Assembly: GCF_024436435.1 (NCBI RefSeq)
Contig: NZ_JAFMZP010000003.1
Coordinates: 62,001 to 126,000, forward strand
Reading direction: 5' to 3'
Source of the DNA: Desertivirga xinjiangensis
GTDB taxonomy: Bacteria; Bacteroidota; Bacteroidia; Sphingobacteriales; Sphingobacteriaceae
DNA: 64,000 nucleotides
Position numbers and translations under genes: made by a program. Under the pieces are notes generated by a model. That model was not told the origin of the DNA, did not search any database, and saw only the letters and a list, made by a program, of their open reading frames with translations. This document shows positions 46,355 to 55,411 of this stretch, in pieces (the stretch's first letter is position 1; each line of letters begins with the position of its first letter).

Positions 46355-47194
46355 TTACTGTGCTTCGAGGTTCAACAATATCGGGATTGTATAATTAACA
46401 CGAACCGGTCGGCCGTTCTGGATACCCGGATTCCATTTTTTTGACTTCTTAAGAACACGAATTGCTTCTTCACCCGTTCCCATACCTAAATCACGAAGTA
46501 CTTTAATATCCGTCAAACTTCCGTCCTTTTCAACAACGAAGCTCAATATTACCCTTCCGGATACACCTTGTTCTTTTGCAGCTGCCGGGTAGTTATAAGT
46601 TTTACCTACGTAATCATAGAACTTTTGAATACCACCTGGGAATTCAGGTTGCACTTCGATAGTAGCGAAGTCATGCACGCTATTATCTTCCACTACTGCA
46701 GCCTGAGTTGGAGGAGCTTCACCAACAGGCTCGTCAATACGGATTTGCGCGTTTGGATCGCCTTCAATAGTTTTCTGGCCAGGATCTTTTACCGCAAGTT
46801 CTTCCTGGCTAGGTGGCTCTTCCTCACGCACCTGCTCTGCAGGAACTACCACCGGTGGCGGGAACCGTACCTGGTCTACCCTGGGTTTGGGCGGCTCAGC
46901 TGCAGGGGGAGGAGGAGGGGCTTGCTCATCAACCGGTGGCGGAGGTGTTAAAACCACTTCCGTTACATCGACTTTATCCTCTTCAACCATTTCTACATTC
47001 CCTGTCAAACTCTGAATGTATTTAACAATCAGCGGAGAACAAACTAGTAACGCAAAAACAATAGCTCCTATGAATAAAGCCCGGGTAGTCGTTCTGTTGT
47101 TATCCTTCCGGAGCACAAAAGCTCCGTAAGACTGGTTTCGTCCGGTAAAAACCACTTCCAGCCATACCGGATCAAAAATATCTAATTTTGCCAT
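46355..47194 (-). CDS. tonB: Energy transducer TonB
   Basis: 279-residue periplasm-spanning protein. One membrane helix lies at about 36-57 (FIGAIVFALLVCSPLIVKYI). A proline-rich stretch follows at about 85-140 (PPPPVDEQAPPPPPAAEPP). The TonB C-terminal domain covers about 190-279 (PAAAKEQGVSGRVILSFVVEKDG, ALRVLKK-like sequence, NYTIPILLNL). It passes the proton-motive force from ExbB-ExbD to outer-membrane receptors such as those at 5956 and 62157. Twenty-five bases after the second exbD. Confidence 0.95.
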   Translation of the reverse strand: MAKLDIFDPVWLEVVFTGRNQSYGAFVLRKDNNRTTTRALFIGAIVFALLVCSPLIVKYIQSLTGNVEMVEEDKVDVTEVVLTPPPPVDEQAPPPPPAAEPPKPRVDQVRFPPPVVVPAEQVREEEPPSQEELAVKDPGQKTIEGDPNAQIRIDEPVGEAPPTQAAVVEDNSVHDFATIEVQPEFPGGIQKFYDYVGKTYNYPAAAKEQGVSGRVILSFVVEKDGSLTDIKVLRDLGMGTGEEAIRVLKKSKKWNPGIQNGRPVRVNYTIPILLNLEAQ

Positions 47195-47219
47195 TTTCTT
47201 TTATTTAAAGAGTTTACAA

Positions 47220-47771
47220 TCAATAAACTCCGTCGCGTTTTAAAAGGTCAAGCTCTGGTTCAGTAATATCAACGATAGCATAAGTACCACCGTTAACACC
47301 GACATTGGTGATTTTCATCTCATCCAAAATATCAACCAAATTTTTGTACGTAGACTTATCACTTGCCTTTATCAGCACGATCAGGCCTTTTCCCGTTGCA
47401 GCTTTTACATCTTTGATCTTTTCCAAAATGGCCTTTCTGATACCATTTTTTCCATAGTTATCTACTGTTGGGTTCTTAGGTTCTTCGATCGACCCCATGT
47501 ACCATTCGAGTCTGTTCTTGTCTCCCAACAACACGGTCATTGTACGGGTATCTGCAACTTCGAATTTATCATCGTTCTTTTCATCTTTATCCGGCATTGC
47601 AAGGTCCATCGCTTGAGGCTTTGCAAGGGTCGTGGTCAACATAAAGAAGGTGATCAGAAGAAACATCAAGTCTACCATCGGTGTCATATCAACACGGGCA
47701 TTCTGCTTTTTACTTCTAACCTTCCCGCCTTTTTTCTTGCCACCCCCGCCGGAGCTGTCTAATTCTGCCAT
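47220..47771 (-). CDS. exbD: Biopolymer transporter ExbD (second copy)
   Basis: 183-residue protein with a Gly/Lys-rich cytoplasmic head, one membrane helix (MVDLMFLLITFFMLTTTLA) containing the key aspartate D34, and a periplasmic domain. The longer loop DKDEKNDDKFEVADTRTMTVLL differs from the first ExbD, so the two are not a recent duplication. With ExbB it forms the proton channel that drives TonB. Confidence 0.93.
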   Translation of the reverse strand: MAELDSSGGGGKKKGGKVRSKKQNARVDMTPMVDLMFLLITFFMLTTTLAKPQAMDLAMPDKDEKNDDKFEVADTRTMTVLLGDKNRLEWYMGSIEEPKNPTVDNYGKNGIRKAILEKIKDVKAATGKGLIVLIKASDKSTYKNLVDILDEMKITNVGVNGGTYAIVDITEPELDLLKRDGVY

Positions 47772-47793
47772 ATAAATTTATATTTTCAAAGTA

Positions 47794-48414
47794 TTACTCA
47801 TCGCTTCCTTCGAGAGAAGTGATCATACTAAATTTATTTACTTCCTGCGATTGAAGAATGTCAATTACTTTCTTAACAACCGGATATTGTTCTTCTGAAT
47901 CTCCCTTAATAGAAATTCGAAGCTCCTTATCATTTATCTCCTTGGTAGCAACCCGTGCATTATAGATCCACTCGCGCAACTCAGATGCATTCGCACCCAC
48001 AGAGTCGGTAGGTATTCCCGGTTGTGCAGCTTTATTGCGCGCCTTGTTATCCATGTTGATCAGTTGCTTTAAGTTACCAATTGGCACCCCGAAAGATTCC
48101 ATAAGCGAAAAGCGAATTTTTTCTTCTTCGGTGAAAGGAACCTTATAACGCTCAGACATCCTTTCCAGCATTCTGATACGGATTGGCTGACCGGCAACGC
48201 CAAAGAAAACTTTTCCCTCTCCGATGGTAAGCGTTGCAATATCTGTGGTTGGCAATTTAATTTTTACAGTCGACGAGGGAGTATCTACCGGCAGAGGCTC
48301 GGGCTGACGTGCAGTTGCTGTTAATATGAAGAATGTTAACAACAAAGAGGCTACGTCGCACATTGCCGTCATGTCGATAACTGTACTCTTTCTTGGAACT
48401 TTTACTTTAGGCAT
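47794..48414 (-). CDS. exbD: Biopolymer transporter ExbD (first copy)
   Basis: 206-residue ExbD with the membrane helix MTAMCDVASLLLTFFILTATA and key aspartate D20. The periplasmic part includes an extra acidic and polar region of about 50 residues (ISERYKVPFTEEEK-like) absent from the neighbour, and ends in the conserved IKGDSEEQYPVVKKVIDILQ. 97 bases after exbB, with a hairpin between. Confidence 0.93.
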   Translation of the reverse strand: MPKVKVPRKSTVIDMTAMCDVASLLLTFFILTATARQPEPLPVDTPSSTVKIKLPTTDIATLTIGEGKVFFGVAGQPIRIRMLERMSERYKVPFTEEEKIRFSLMESFGVPIGNLKQLINMDNKARNKAAQPGIPTDSVGANASELREWIYNARVATKEINDKELRISIKGDSEEQYPVVKKVIDILQSQEVNKFSMITSLEGSDE

Positions 48415-48460
48415 CGTTTAATATAATAATGATTCCTTGGTTATTTAATTAGATGAAAAA

Positions 48461-48488
48461 GTTCAGGAGTTTCCATAAACTCCTGAAC
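48461..48488 (-). terminator. Terminator-like hairpin between exbB and exbD
   Basis: A perfect 12-bp stem GTTCAGGAGTTT with AAACTCCTGAAC and a four-base loop, 23 bases after the exbB stop, followed on the minus strand by TTTTTC. It would terminate part of the transcripts inside the operon, giving more exbB than exbD and tonB mRNA. Confidence 0.7.
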
Positions 48489-48511
48489 AAAAACTTTCAC
48501 TAAATTTTTTT

Positions 48512-49333
48512 TTAATTATTCTTATGTGTGCTTGCATAAGTTTGTACAATTGAGAATCCTGCCTCATCAATTGAATAAGTCAATTTATCAATTTTTGATG
48601 TAAAGATATTGTACATAATAATTGCTACTGTAGAGGTTGCAATACCTGTCGCAGTATTGATCAAGGCCTCAGAGATACCGTTTGCAAGAGCAGCCTGATC
48701 GGGTGCACCAGCAGTAGCCAAGGCCGCAAACGACTTGATCATACCGGTTACTGTACCTAATAGTCCTGTTAATGTACCTACGGAAACCAGAGTTGCAATG
48801 ATAGTTAAGTTTTGTTCTAACATTGGCATTTCAAGAGAGGTTGCCTCTTCAATGTCCTTTTGGATCGCTAAAGATGCCTGCTCTATATCAAGATTAGGAT
48901 CAGCTTCAACTTCTCTGTATTTCTTTAAGCCAGATTTAATTACATTCGCCACAGAGCCTTTTTGCTTGTCGCACTCTGCCATTGCGGCCTCAATATTTCC
49001 AGAAGCTAATAAACCCTGGATCTTTTTAACGAATACTTCTACATTTCCTGAACCAGCAGCTTTATTTATAACAAAGAAACGCTCAATTGAAAATACGAAC
49101 ACCATTAAAAACATTCCCATAAGCACAGGTACAATTACTCCCCCGCTGTAAATCATCGCAAAATAATTTCCTGGAAGCGGATGTCCTTCTTCATCAAAGT
49201 TTGAAGGATCACCCATTACAAACTTCCAAAGTAGTACCCCGATAACAATACAGATTACGATTGATAAACTTGCAAAAATACTTGAACCAGAGCCGTCTTT
49301 TTTCGCTGTTGTTGGTTTTGGTGCGGTTGCCAT
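48512..49333 (-). CDS. exbB: MotA/TolQ/ExbB proton channel family protein
   Basis: 273-residue inner-membrane protein with helices at about 19-40, 54-77, 165-195 and 215-240. The channel-family segments are LTIIATLVSVGTLTGLLGTVTGMIKSF and ALINTATGIATSTVAIIMYNIF. ExbB pentamers house ExbD dimers and use the proton gradient. First gene of the exbB-exbD-exbD-tonB operon. The leader is A-rich on the coding strand. Confidence 0.94.
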   Translation of the reverse strand: MATAPKPTTAKKDGSGSSIFASLSIVICIVIGVLLWKFVMGDPSNFDEEGHPLPGNYFAMIYSGGVIVPVLMGMFLMVFVFSIERFFVINKAAGSGNVEVFVKKIQGLLASGNIEAAMAECDKQKGSVANVIKSGLKKYREVEADPNLDIEQASLAIQKDIEEATSLEMPMLEQNLTIIATLVSVGTLTGLLGTVTGMIKSFAALATAGAPDQAALANGISEALINTATGIATSTVAIIMYNIFTSKIDKLTYSIDEAGFSIVQTYASTHKNN

Positions 49334-49631
49334 TTTTTTAGAATTTAGTTTTAGTTTTTAGTTTTTAAATGTATTAATTGATATTGTAGATAAATCATCT
49401 ATAAAATTATAAATTCAATTTTTAAAGACGATGGAACCTGTTTTGTTAATTTTACTTTTTTCCGTTCAGCAGCATCTCCGAGACAATAATAACGGTTATG
49501 TATTAAAAATCGCTTATGCTCTCACCATTTTTTTACAATGAAAACCATTTTTTTTTTCAATTGCAAGCTGCAAGGTAAAGACTTTTGAATAAATCTTCTG
49601 TATAAACCCATTCTAAACTTGAGAAAATAGC
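49334..49631. other. AT-rich spacer upstream of exbB
   Basis: No gene or RNA is recognisable in this 298-base stretch. It starts with an imperfect TTTTAG-type repeat (about 49344-49367), which on the minus strand makes an A-rich exbB leader of the sort Bacteroidota use in place of a Shine-Dalgarno sequence. Promoters for exbB probably lie here but no TAnnTTTG element is clear. Confidence 0.5.
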
Positions 49632-49973
49632 CTATCCACCTGCTTTCTTAACCTTATATTCACCTGTTCTTAACAATTCAATAACCTTGTCTCTGAAATC
49701 TCCCTGGATTATTATTTCTCCATCCTTAGCAGATCCGCCTGTCCCGCACTTCTGCTTCAAGAATTTACCGAGTGTTATTAAATCCGCCTCAGTTCCTATA
49801 AAACCTGTTACTAGGGTTACCGCCTTTCCTCCGCGTTGTTTCTTGTCTAACTGCACTCTGAGATCTTGTTGCTTAGGCGACAAAGTCTCTTGTTCATAAC
49901 TCCTTTCTTCCTGATATTCAAAATTAGGGTTGGTGGAATAAACCACTCCACTAAGGTTTTTGTTTTTAGACAT
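49632..49973 (-). CDS. SUI1/YciH family translation initiation factor
   Basis: 113-residue protein of the eIF1-like (SUI1) family. Residues about 45-110 hold the domain: RGGKAVTLVTGFIG, LGKFLKQKCGTGGSAKDGEIIIQGDFRDKVIELL. The N-terminal 40 residues are polar and probably disordered. In bacteria such proteins influence start-codon choice. Three bases after the lipid kinase gene. Confidence 0.92.
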   Translation of the reverse strand: MSKNKNLSGVVYSTNPNFEYQEERSYEQETLSPKQQDLRVQLDKKQRGGKAVTLVTGFIGTEADLITLGKFLKQKCGTGGSAKDGEIIIQGDFRDKVIELLRTGEYKVKKAGG

Positions 49974-49976
49974 AAG

Positions 49977-50849
49977 TTAATGTAAAATTTTTAGTGACAA
50001 AGGTTTTATTGTAATAGAAATACTGCCGGTAATTTCTTTGGGCTCGCCATCAATATGGATAACTCTTGGTTTATCTGTTTCTATACGTATATCTTTGCCT
50101 TTTATTATCTCAATGTACCTCGACCTATCAGAAGTTTTACTAAAAAGCCGGTACCCCATAATTGGAAAATGATATAAAGGAAATGGTTTCACGATGCAAA
50201 CATCTAGCAGACCATCCATCAACGATGCAGTAGGAGAAATGTGAGCGTTGTTACCAAACTGAGATGAATTTGCAACACTGATCATAAAAGCACTTGTTTC
50301 AATAAGCTTCCCGTCAATTTTTATACGATAAAATTGGGGCCTATATGAAAAAACCTCGTAAAGTGTCGTTTTAACATAGCCCTTGAACCCCCTTTTTACC
50401 AAATTCGAGAATTTATGGCTTATGTGAGCATCAAAACCAATACCGCCAATATTGAAAAACTTCCATCTATCAAGGCAGGCGGTATCAATTAAAACGGAAT
50501 CTAACTTATTCAGCGACTTGATAGCCTCTGCATTGTTGAGCGAGATCTTTAATGAGCGCGCCAATCCGTTACCCGACCCACAGGGGATAATTCCCATAAA
50601 AAAGGGAGTACTCTCCAGTGCTGAACCAACCTCATTGATAGTACCGTCTCCTCCCACTGCAACCACAATCTCTATATTATTCGCTACAGCATCTCTGGCA
50701 AGCTCAAAAGCATGGCCGGGATATTCTGTGAACTTGTATTTCGGCCTGAACAGATTTAGATCAAGGTGTCTTTCAGCTAAGGCTGGAAAACCCGTTTTTG
50801 CTTTTCCTCCTGAGATCGGATTTATGATAAATAAAATATTTTTTCTCAC
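49977..50849 (-). CDS. Diacylglycerol kinase family lipid kinase (YegS/BmrU type)
   Basis: 290-residue cytoplasmic kinase with the NAD-kinase-like fold. The ATP-binding GGDGTINEVGSAL is at about 66-78, followed by IIPCGSGNGLARSL at about 88-100. The C-terminal domain contains HISPTASLMDGLLDVCIVKPF and VIHIDGEP. It phosphorylates a lipid such as diacylglycerol; specificity is unknown. Divergent from metK. Confidence 0.92.
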   Translation of the reverse strand: MRKNILFIINPISGGKAKTGFPALAERHLDLNLFRPKYKFTEYPGHAFELARDAVANNIEIVVAVGGDGTINEVGSALESTPFFMGIIPCGSGNGLARSLKISLNNAEAIKSLNKLDSVLIDTACLDRWKFFNIGGIGFDAHISHKFSNLVKRGFKGYVKTTLYEVFSYRPQFYRIKIDGKLIETSAFMISVANSSQFGNNAHISPTASLMDGLLDVCIVKPFPLYHFPIMGYRLFSKTSDRSRYIEIIKGKDIRIETDKPRVIHIDGEPKEITGSISITIKPLSLKILH

Positions 50850-50900
50850 TTCTGTATTCAGCGAATTAAGGTTAAATTTTTCATAATATAAAAAATATTG

Positions 50901-50908
50901 TACTTTCG
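50901..50908 (+). promoter_or_regulatory. Possible -7 element for metK
   Basis: TACTTTCG, one mismatch from TAnnTTTG, about eleven bases before the riboswitch-like element. A transcript from here would include the whole switch. Confidence 0.3.
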
Positions 50909-50918
50909 TCTACGCGAA

Positions 50919-50987
50919 AAGTGGATCGATTTGCTATGTTTCTGCAAAGAAACAAGATTGCAACCACGTAAAAAAAAGTGCTAATCC
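50919..50987 (+). promoter_or_regulatory. Probable SAM-II riboswitch in the metK leader
   Basis: The metK leader contains the SAM-II core in order: P1 arm AGTGG (50920), GATTTGC (50928), ATTGCAA (50957), P1 closing arm CCAC (50964), A-rich linker, and GTGCTAATC (50978). TTGCA can pair with TGC-AA across a bulged U at 50982, as in the known pseudoknot whose bulged U contacts SAM. Two departures weaken the call: three bases (ATC) between P1 and GATTT, and an extra small hairpin (GTTTC/GAAAC, 50938-50953) in loop 1. Placement in front of the SAM synthetase gene fits SAM feedback. The 64 bases to the metK start would need an alternative control of translation or elongation. Confidence 0.6.
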
Positions 50988-51051
50988 GATACTTATTTTT
51001 ACTCTCCCTTGCAATCAGGAATCTGCCTGTATTAATTTAAAAAAATAAAAT

Positions 51052-52305
51052 ATGCCTTATTTATTCACTTCTGAATCTGTATCTGAAGGCCATCCGGATA
51101 AGGTTGCCGACCAAATTTCAGATGCTTTAATTGACAATTTCCTGGCGTGGGATGCGGACTCCAAGGTAGCATGCGAAACCCTTGTAACAACCGGGCAGGT
51201 TATGCTGGCTGGTGAAGTTAAGTCAAGTACTTACCTTGACGTACAAAAAATAACCAGAGAGGTGATACGAAAAATTGGTTATACCAAGTCTGAATACATG
51301 TTCGAAGCAAACTCTTGTGGAATTTTATCGGCAATTCATGAGCAATCCGCTGATATTAACCAGGGGGTTGACCGCAAAGAAAAACAAGAGCAGGGGGCAG
51401 GCGATCAGGGAATGATGTTTGGTTACGCAACAAGCGAAACTGCTAATTATATGCCATTAGCATTAGACCTGGCACATAAAATCCTTATTGAGCTTGCAGC
51501 TTTACGTCGCGAAAATAAAGAAATAACTTATTTGCGACCTGATGCTAAATCACAGGTTACTATTGAGTATAGCGACGACCACAAGCCTTCAAGGATCGAT
51601 GCTATTGTTGTTTCTACCCAACATGACGAATTTGACACCGAAAGTAATATGCAGAAAAAGATCAGTGATGATATCATCAATATACTGATCCCACGGGTCA
51701 AAGCACTGCTCACGCCAGAACTTCAGCAGTTGTTTAACAGCGAAATAACCTACCATATCAATCCTACAGGTAAGTTTGTTATAGGCGGACCTCACGGCGA
51801 CACTGGCTTAACTGGAAGAAAGATCATCGTCGATACTTATGGGGGCAAAGGAGCGCACGGAGGAGGCGCATTTTCAGGAAAAGACCCTTCAAAAGTTGAC
51901 CGGTCGGCAGCTTATGCCACCCGTCACATCGCAAAAAATTTAGTGGCGGCTGGTGTTTGTGATGAAGTCCTTGTTCAGGTTTCTTATGCAATTGGTGTGA
52001 AAGATCCAATGGGTATTTATGTAAACACCTATGGATCATCAAAAGTAGACATGAACGATGGTGAAATAGCTAAGAAAGTGGCTGCTGTTTTTGATATGAC
52101 ACCATACGCTATAGAAACTCGGCTAAAATTACGGAATCCAATATATTCTGAAACAGCTGCTTATGGTCACATGGGTAGAGATCCTCAAACGGTAACCAAA
52201 GTTTTTGAAGGCGCAGGTGGCGAGAAAAAAGAAGTACAGGTGGAACTCTTCACGTGGGAAAAACTTGATTACGTCGACAAAGTAAAGCAAGCATTCAACA
52301 TTTAA
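51052..52305 (+). CDS. metK: S-adenosylmethionine synthetase
   Basis: 417-residue enzyme making SAM from methionine and ATP. Signature motifs are [15 protein letters not shown] near the start, [12 protein letters not shown] and [21 protein letters not shown] with [12 protein letters not shown]. All ATP, metal and methionine-binding regions are present. The ATG at 51052 gives [15 protein letters not shown]. Expression is probably controlled by the leader element described above. Confidence 0.98.
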   Translation: MPYLFTSESVSEGHPDKVADQISDALIDNFLAWDADSKVACETLVTTGQVMLAGEVKSSTYLDVQKITREVIRKIGYTKSEYMFEANSCGILSAIHEQSADINQGVDRKEKQEQGAGDQGMMFGYATSETANYMPLALDLAHKILIELAALRRENKEITYLRPDAKSQVTIEYSDDHKPSRIDAIVVSTQHDEFDTESNMQKKISDDIINILIPRVKALLTPELQQLFNSEITYHINPTGKFVIGGPHGDTGLTGRKIIVDTYGGKGAHGGGAFSGKDPSKVDRSAAYATRHIAKNLVAAGVCDEVLVQVSYAIGVKDPMGIYVNTYGSSKVDMNDGEIAKKVAAVFDMTPYAIETRLKLRNPIYSETAAYGHMGRDPQTVTKVFEGAGGEKKEVQVELFTWEKLDYVDKVKQAFNI

Positions 52306-52312
52306 AATAAAG

Positions 52313-52335
52313 CCCCGCCATTCATCATGGCGGGG
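52313..52335. terminator. Bidirectional terminator between metK and uxaA
   Basis: A 9-bp stem CCCCGCCAT with ATGGCGGGG and a five-base loop, then TTTT on the plus strand; on the minus strand CTTTATTTT follows. It lies 7 bases after metK and 25 after the convergent uxaA stop. Confidence 0.85.
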
Positions 52336-52360
52336 TTTTATTTGCAGTGTCTTTTATACT

Positions 52361-53851
52361 TTATAAAGTAACACCAGTTTTAAAAATAGCGATTTCACGG
52401 AAACCATTTTTTTCGTGATGAGCTTTTTCGCCATTTGCAACTCTCACAATCTTGTCTACAAATTCCTCCAGAGCTTCATCAAAGGTTTTATCCTCAGCTA
52501 ACGGTCCGGCATTGTAATCAATCCAATGCGGCTTCTTAGTAGCCAGTTCATTATTAGTCGCTATTTTTAATGTTGGAATAAAACTTCCAAATGGTGTTCC
52601 CCGGCCAGTTGTGAACAATACAATATGACAGCCTGACGCACCAAGAGCCGTAGTTGCTACAAGATCGTTTCCAGGTGCACTCAAAAGATTTAACCCTTTT
52701 TGTTTTAAACGTTCGCCGTATTTCAACACATCAACTACATTCGCAATTCCACCCTTTTGAGTACAACCAAGTGATTTATCTTCTAGGGTAGTTATACCGC
52801 CCGCCTTATTACCTGGTGAAGGATTTTCGTAGATCGGCTGCTTAAGGTCGATGAAATACTGTTTAAAGTCGTTAATTAAGTGAACAGTCTTCTCAAAAAC
52901 CTCTTCATTAACGCAACGATCCATCAATATAGTTTCAGCACCAAACATTTCAGGCACCTCTGTTAAAATAGTTGTTCCTCCCTGACTGATAAGAAAATCA
53001 GAAAAATAACCTACTAACGGATTCGCTGTTATACCTGACAAGCCATCAGATCCACCACATTTTAAACCTACGCGGAGCTCAGAAAGAGGGATAGGTTCCC
53101 TTCTGTCTTTCCTAACCACCTCATAGATTTCTTTTAGTAAGGCTTTTGAATCCTCCACCTCGTCAGAAGTGCTCTGGCTGGAAAGAAACTTTATCCGGCT
53201 CCTATCGTAATCACCGAGAGATGCTTCGAACTCGTCGATCTTGTTATTTTCACAACCCAAGCCGAGAATTAAAACACCGCCTGCATTTGGGTGAAGCGCT
53301 ATGTCTCCAAGTATTTGGCGGGTATTTACGTGGTCATCTCCTAGCTGAGAACAACCATAGCTGTGCTTGAATACTTCAATTCCCTCAATATCCGTAGGAT
53401 TCTCTTCCGCTTTAAACTCACGGATGATCTGTTCTGCTATACCATTTACACAGCCAACAGTAGGGACTATCCAGATTTCATTCCGGATTCCCACTTCACC
53501 ATTCTTACGACGATAGCCGTTGAAAGTAATATTGCGGTTGGCATGAGGCAGTTCACCGTGCAACTGCGGATTATACGAATAATCATTTACATCACTTAAC
53601 TTGGTTCGAACATTGTGTACATGAACATGTTCGCCTACCTTAATGTCTGCGGTTGCATATCCAATCGGATAACCATATTTCAAAATATCACTACCTGATG
53701 TAATATCTGTAATAGCTATCTTATGCCCTCGCTCCACCTCGCTCAGCACAGTCACAGTTTTACCATCAACCTCTATCGTATCTCCAGCGCTGAAACCCTT
53801 CAGTGCGATCACCACGTTATCGCGTGAATGTATCTTAATAAACTCTTTCAT
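52361..53851 (-). CDS. uxaA: Altronate dehydratase
   Basis: 496-residue enzyme converting D-altronate to 2-keto-3-deoxygluconate with iron or manganese. Residues 1-95 form a SAF domain (VVIALKGFSAGDTIEV, VHVHNVRT), and the rest is the UxaA catalytic domain (GCVNGIAEQI, HSYGCSQLGDDH, GLGCENN, LKCGGSDGLSGITANPLVG, GFREIAIFK). Both parts are in one polypeptide. It is the last gene of the pectin and galacturonate operon. Confidence 0.95.
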   Translation of the reverse strand: MKEFIKIHSRDNVVIALKGFSAGDTIEVDGKTVTVLSEVERGHKIAITDITSGSDILKYGYPIGYATADIKVGEHVHVHNVRTKLSDVNDYSYNPQLHGELPHANRNITFNGYRRKNGEVGIRNEIWIVPTVGCVNGIAEQIIREFKAEENPTDIEGIEVFKHSYGCSQLGDDHVNTRQILGDIALHPNAGGVLILGLGCENNKIDEFEASLGDYDRSRIKFLSSQSTSDEVEDSKALLKEIYEVVRKDRREPIPLSELRVGLKCGGSDGLSGITANPLVGYFSDFLISQGGTTILTEVPEMFGAETILMDRCVNEEVFEKTVHLINDFKQYFIDLKQPIYENPSPGNKAGGITTLEDKSLGCTQKGGIANVVDVLKYGERLKQKGLNLLSAPGNDLVATTALGASGCHIVLFTTGRGTPFGSFIPTLKIATNNELATKKPHWIDYNAGPLAEDKTFDEALEEFVDKIVRVANGEKAHHEKNGFREIAIFKTGVTL

Positions 53852-53941
53852 GAATATCTATTTTTAATAAACAGAAAACCAACCCCTTATACGTATAAAG
53901 ATACTTAAAAGGATGTCATTCATCTGTCTTATTTTTCTTAT

Positions 53942-55387
53942 TTAAACGCTTGCAATTGCGTTCTGCATCCCGTTCTTCTCAATATTCGTTAAATGCCGGG
54001 TTACAGCAGCCGTCAATCCCTCCACTTCATTTAAATTCATTTTCCAATTCCTTTGGAAACCCAGCACTTCTACCACAACATCTTCAAATGACTCATCACT
54101 ACCATCATATTTAGCCCATGCCGACTTCAACAGCTCGATAAGTGGGGCGTCATCGTTAAGATTGATGGCCTCATCTCCTCTTTTACCTTTATAAAATGCA
54201 ATAGTTGCTGCTAAAGAAAAGGCAAGTTTTTGAGGAATCTGACCCGTTCTTTTTTTGTACTCAAGAATTGAAGGCAAAACACGTGTCTCAAACTTTGACC
54301 ATGAGTTTAACGAAATACTCATTAGCAAATGTTTGATATACGGATTTCTGAACCTATCGATCACGTCATTTGCGAACTGCTCGAGTTCTTCCTTCGATAG
54401 GTCAAGCGTCGGAATGATCTCATCAAAAATTGCCTCCTTAATAAATTTGCCAACAACAGGATGCTCAACCGATTCCCTCACGGTGTCTAAACCAAACAGG
54501 TAAGCAACCGGAACCAAAGTGGTATGTGCACCATTTAAGATCCTTACTTTCCGAGTACGGTATGGAGTCATGTCTGCTACGTATTTCACATCTAACCCGA
54601 TAGATGGAAAAGCCAGTTCCTGCTGCAAAGACTCAGGAGCTTCAATAACCCAAAGGTGAAAATGCTCTGCCTCTACCACTTGTTTATCTTCGTAACCAAG
54701 TTCTTCTGTAATTTCGGCGATACGCTCTCTCGGGTAGCCAGGTACAATCCTATCCACAAGAGTATTGCTGAATGTACAGGCAGAATTTATCCAGTTAACA
54801 AAGCCCTCCCCAAGATTCCAGTTAGTAGCTAATTGCAAAATGATCCTCTTTAGGTTATCTGCGTTTTTTTCGATCAATTCGCAGGGAATAATGTGAACTC
54901 CTTTAGAGGAATCACCGCTAAACGTTTTAAATCTGTGATTTAACCAAACCGCCAGTTTTGCCGGATAAGAATTTGGAGGTGTAGCGGTAAGTACATCGTT
55001 TTCATCGTATGCAATACCAGCCTCAGTTGTATTTGATATTACATAACGCATTTCCGGATTTTCGGCAGTCTTTAGATATTCATCAAAATGTGTATATGGA
55101 TTAATACCCCGGCTGATGATATCGATAGTTTCGTGCGTACTTTCTGCCTTTCCATTTTTCAGGCCACGAAGATAAAGCGTATATAATCCATCCTGCTCAT
55201 TAAGCATGTTCACCATACCGTTGGCAATGGGCTGAACCGCTACAACTGACCCGTTAAACTTTCCGCTTTTGTTCAGTTCATTAAAAAACCAGTCGACAAA
55301 CGCACGCAGGAAATTACCTTCACCAAATTGAAGAATTTTCTCAGGATATTCTCTGTAGCCTGAGTATGTGGTCTTATTTAATTGCAT
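53942..55387 (-). CDS. uxaB: Tagaturonate reductase
   Basis: 481-residue mannitol-dehydrogenase-type enzyme that reduces D-tagaturonate to D-altronate with NADH. Motifs are [19 protein letters not shown] (N-terminal Rossmann entrance), [28 protein letters not shown] and [17 protein letters not shown], where the conserved K and catalytic region lie. No signal peptide. Follows the sugar kinase by 24 bases. Confidence 0.94.
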   Translation of the reverse strand: MQLNKTTYSGYREYPEKILQFGEGNFLRAFVDWFFNELNKSGKFNGSVVAVQPIANGMVNMLNEQDGLYTLYLRGLKNGKAESTHETIDIISRGINPYTHFDEYLKTAENPEMRYVISNTTEAGIAYDENDVLTATPPNSYPAKLAVWLNHRFKTFSGDSSKGVHIIPCELIEKNADNLKRIILQLATNWNLGEGFVNWINSACTFSNTLVDRIVPGYPRERIAEITEELGYEDKQVVEAEHFHLWVIEAPESLQQELAFPSIGLDVKYVADMTPYRTRKVRILNGAHTTLVPVAYLFGLDTVRESVEHPVVGKFIKEAIFDEIIPTLDLSKEELEQFANDVIDRFRNPYIKHLLMSISLNSWSKFETRVLPSILEYKKRTGQIPQKLAFSLAATIAFYKGKRGDEAINLNDDAPLIELLKSAWAKYDGSDESFEDVVVEVLGFQRNWKMNLNEVEGLTAAVTRHLTNIEKNGMQNAIASV

Positions 55388-55411
55388 ATCTAATAATTAT
55401 TAAGTCAAGTT

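Noticed and set aside
46568-46951. Plus-strand frame rich in Arg and Trp opposite tonB.
   Set aside because: It is the reverse of the proline-rich repeat of TonB.
49344-49367. TTTTAG repeat as a possible CRISPR or regulatory repeat array.
   Set aside because: Too short and imperfect; it looks like a low-complexity A-rich leader.
52313-52335. Hairpin considered as an attachment site or part of an insertion sequence.
   Set aside because: Its position, T tracts on both sides and convergent genes fit an ordinary terminator.
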